Shown in pieces: positions 63,101-64,000 of a stretch of DNA of 64,000 bases (positions within the stretch are counted from its first letter, which is position 1; each line of letters opens with the position of its first letter). Under the pieces are notes generated by a model. The model was not told the DNA's origin. It did no database searches and saw only the letters and a list, made by a program, of their open reading frames with translations. Both the position numbers and the translations under genes were made by a program. This DNA is from Planctomycetota bacterium (GTDB taxonomy: Bacteria; Planctomycetota; UBA8742; UBA2392): assembly GCA_020638675.1 (NCBI GenBank), contig JACKID010000002.1, positions 437,879 through 501,878 of the forward strand. The letters run 5' to 3'.

Positions 63101-64000
63101 CTCACGCCGACGGCCCAGGGCAACTGGTCTGTGGACCTCAGCATTGCGAACGACGACGCCAACGAGAACCCGTACACATGGACCGTGTCCGGCACCGCGG
63201 GACCGGCGCCGGCACCCGAGATTGACCTGCAGCGCCCGGCCGGCACCTCGCTGGCCGTCGGAGCCACCGACACCGTGACCGCCACGGTTGCGGCAACACT
63301 CACGACCTTGACCTACACGATTCAGAACTCAGGCAACTTCACCCTGAACGTCAGCACGCCGACCATCTCCTCGCAGAACAACTGCACGGCCGCGGTAGGC
63401 ACGCCGCCGGCTGCGACGGTTGGCCAGTCGAGCACCACTACCTTCACCATCGACGTCACCCCGACCGCGGCCGGCGCATGGAGCTTCGCCGTCAGCATGG
63501 CAAACGACGACCCCAACGAGAACCCGTACACATGGACGGTCAGCGGCACCGCGCAGGCGTCGCCCGCGCCGGACATCGACGTGCAGCGCATCGTCGGCAC
63601 GAGCATTCCCAGCGGCGGCACGGACTCGCACGTCAACTTCACGGGCACCCAGTCGGTGACCTACACGATTGAAAACACCGGCTCGCTGCCGTTGACGCTC
63701 ACCGGCGCGACGCCCGTGACGATCACCAACATCAGCAACTGCACGCCGAGTGTGTTGCTCCAGCCGGCGGGCAGCGTGGCCGTTGGCTCGACGACCACGT
63801 TCCAGGTCCAGGTGATCGCCCCGGGCACAGGAACCTTCGGGTTCCGGATCAACATCGCCAGCGATGACCCGGACGAAGACCCGTACATCATCCAGTTCGC
63901 CGGCGACCCGACCTCGGGCGGCGGAGGCAGCGGCGGTGGTGGTGGAGGCGGCGGTGGTGGTGGCGGCTGCGCAACGGGCAGTTCCAGTGCCCCGTGGCTG
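60191..64000 (+). CDS. Giant secreted choice-of-anchor repeat protein with LTD-like domain and CTERM tail, partial
   Basis: 1270 codons from ATG 60191 (GGGAGAAC about 6 nt upstream) to the window edge. The signal peptide ends TAADAQ. An N-terminal beta domain (about 28-200) is followed by Ig-like parts, then a lamin-tail-like domain beginning MLITEFTTNTGSDTFEIQN (about residues 351-370) and continuing to about 520. Four choice-of-anchor D-like units of about 110-120 residues follow, each beginning APE(M/I)DLQRP or similar and ending (N/D)ENPY. The visible end is a Gly run and GGCATGSSSAPWL, the start of a CTERM tail like that of 55385-57070, so the gene probably ends within about 30 codons past the window. 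Surface adhesion or structure is a guess. Confidence 0.75.
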   Translation, partial: MTLTFSRRIAIPSMLLALALLATAADAQNYTASNITNNFAANDISTTGTVLVGGASTDDGEEVVNFPGGFTFDFYGATQTSVTVNSNGWIYFGTQTLTTIQMRTPPTTAPDTAVPNGYIAGCYDDLNPASTSSDAVYVELLSAPSRFVVQYNNIVTYGSTTNFAQFSIVLYATGTIEIHYSTGQTHVATPVAVGVENIAGTLATPGPNGLATLPTTTDAFRWDVPLNPTVSPTTGSVFTGNVTAGYDASIDAGVALANFSLDCDDPNDPSIDATITTSGGAPGVTQPGNVTAGSVVFSLVWTGNATTPGTYTYTVVLDDGTLQTTFDVRITVTDPTPAIQQPVPPVAGSPMLITEFTTNTGSDTFEIQNISGTAYDATGWTVIISDSYTAISTANTITKGLGSFAANQTQVFDDAGSGAQYWGNNILWDPTGKGWIMLVDPSGVIRDFVMFNWTASDIVGMSVNAGGFSGLNPGAVWSGNGVTDNGNVFARIGTQDNDDLTDWQDNGTTTSWGSTNSGLTLPFSTTAGATIGGADPNWTGTLIVGADLTITFNATDSSSSQTLTFTVTVTGGSLSPAAAGFAQTFTGGVYNDPSPGQSPHSLTLTGTAAAVGTVTFDVTVSDGTLTDVISYALTIDPPPPSEINLQNSSSTNVLTGTTDTIASPIPVGFAQTYTYTIENLAAGTLDLTGTPAVALVSNSNCSVAITQPSATSVAGNGSITFMVDITASTAAAWSADFTIPNNDSDENPYDFSIAGTAYDPTPEMDVQRPTGAANSIAVNGTDTVTGTFNAVPTTITYTIANQDLGDLILNGSTIVVIAGQNNCTASLASPPSTPVGPNGSTTFVVDLTPTAAATWSFTVSIDNNDSNENPYFFNVTGTAGATPAPEMDLQRPAGAGNSIPVGGTDTVTGSLATVITNLVYTIANTGNAALNLTGTPRVAVVGTPTNCAAFYNSNAPASIGAASASTFSIELTPTAQGNWSVDLSIANDDANENPYTWTVSGTAGPAPAPEIDLQRPAGTSLAVGATDTVTATVAATLTTLTYTIQNSGNFTLNVSTPTISSQNNCTAAVGTPPAATVGQSSTTTFTIDVTPTAAGAWSFAVSMANDDPNENPYTWTVSGTAQASPAPDIDVQRIVGTSIPSGGTDSHVNFTGTQSVTYTIENTGSLPLTLTGATPVTITNISNCTPSVLLQPAGSVAVGSTTTFQVQVIAPGTGTFGFRINIASDDPDEDPYIIQFAGDPTSGGGGSGGGGGGGGGGGGCATGSSSAPWL

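Overview
The window is a GC-rich bacterial chromosome segment with about 48 protein genes, one disrupted transposase gene and no rRNA or tRNA that I can see. The cell is Gram-negative: there are OprP-like outer-membrane porins, a type II-type secretin and many lipoproteins. Ser/Thr kinase signalling, FG-GAP and choice-of-anchor repeat proteins, C-terminal Gly-rich/TM/Arg sorting tails and large HEAT/TPR exported proteins together suggest Planctomycetota or a related lineage. That placement is inference; no marker gene here is decisive.

Layout. 1-4416: three tandem paralogous porins, the first cut by the window edge. 5118-14374: a tightly coupled four-gene run of receptor-like Ser/Thr kinase, DUF2064-type nucleotidyltransferase-like protein, HEAT-like exported protein and TPR-like exported protein. 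14577-20000: small genes and housekeeping genes (VOC lipoprotein, peptidase C26, FolC, XseB, a lipoprotein built of exact 20-residue repeats, a HAD hydrolase). 20123-23056: two paralogous secreted Lys/Glu-rich proteins flanking a HEXXH lipoprotein. 23113-30595: diguanylate cyclase, HU and a 1514-residue GT-C/TPR protein. 30826-32377: the infC-rpmI-rplT operon. 32882-41079: STAS protein, dual-specificity phosphatase, PhnP-like MBL hydrolase, C45-type acyltransferase, DUF1905/YdeI protein, cyclase-AAA-TPR regulator and a methyltransferase. 41309-44552: a PilX-like protein and an FG-GAP protein with an in-frame UGA. 44798-50677: GlyA, a class V aminotransferase, a truncated regulator-like TPR protein, a CTERM protein and CorA. 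50704-51578: a RAYT element with nested REP-like palindromes. 51627-64000: secretin, UPF0145 protein, purine nucleoside phosphorylase, two choice-of-anchor CTERM proteins (the last runs off the window), an ankyrin lipoprotein and another lipoprotein.

The strongest unusual signal is the FG-GAP gene at 42861-44552. One in-frame UGA, immediately followed by a Cys codon, interrupts an otherwise open 563-codon frame, and a stem with an AGGUA loop sits 15-29 nt after it, as expected of a bacterial SECIS. It is a good candidate selenoprotein of a type not usually listed. Other themes are at least seven long intergenic inverted repeats (several share sequence), a Cys-containing C-terminal sorting tail in several secreted proteins, a possible structured small RNA upstream of infC, and the Lys/Glu-rich paralog pair.
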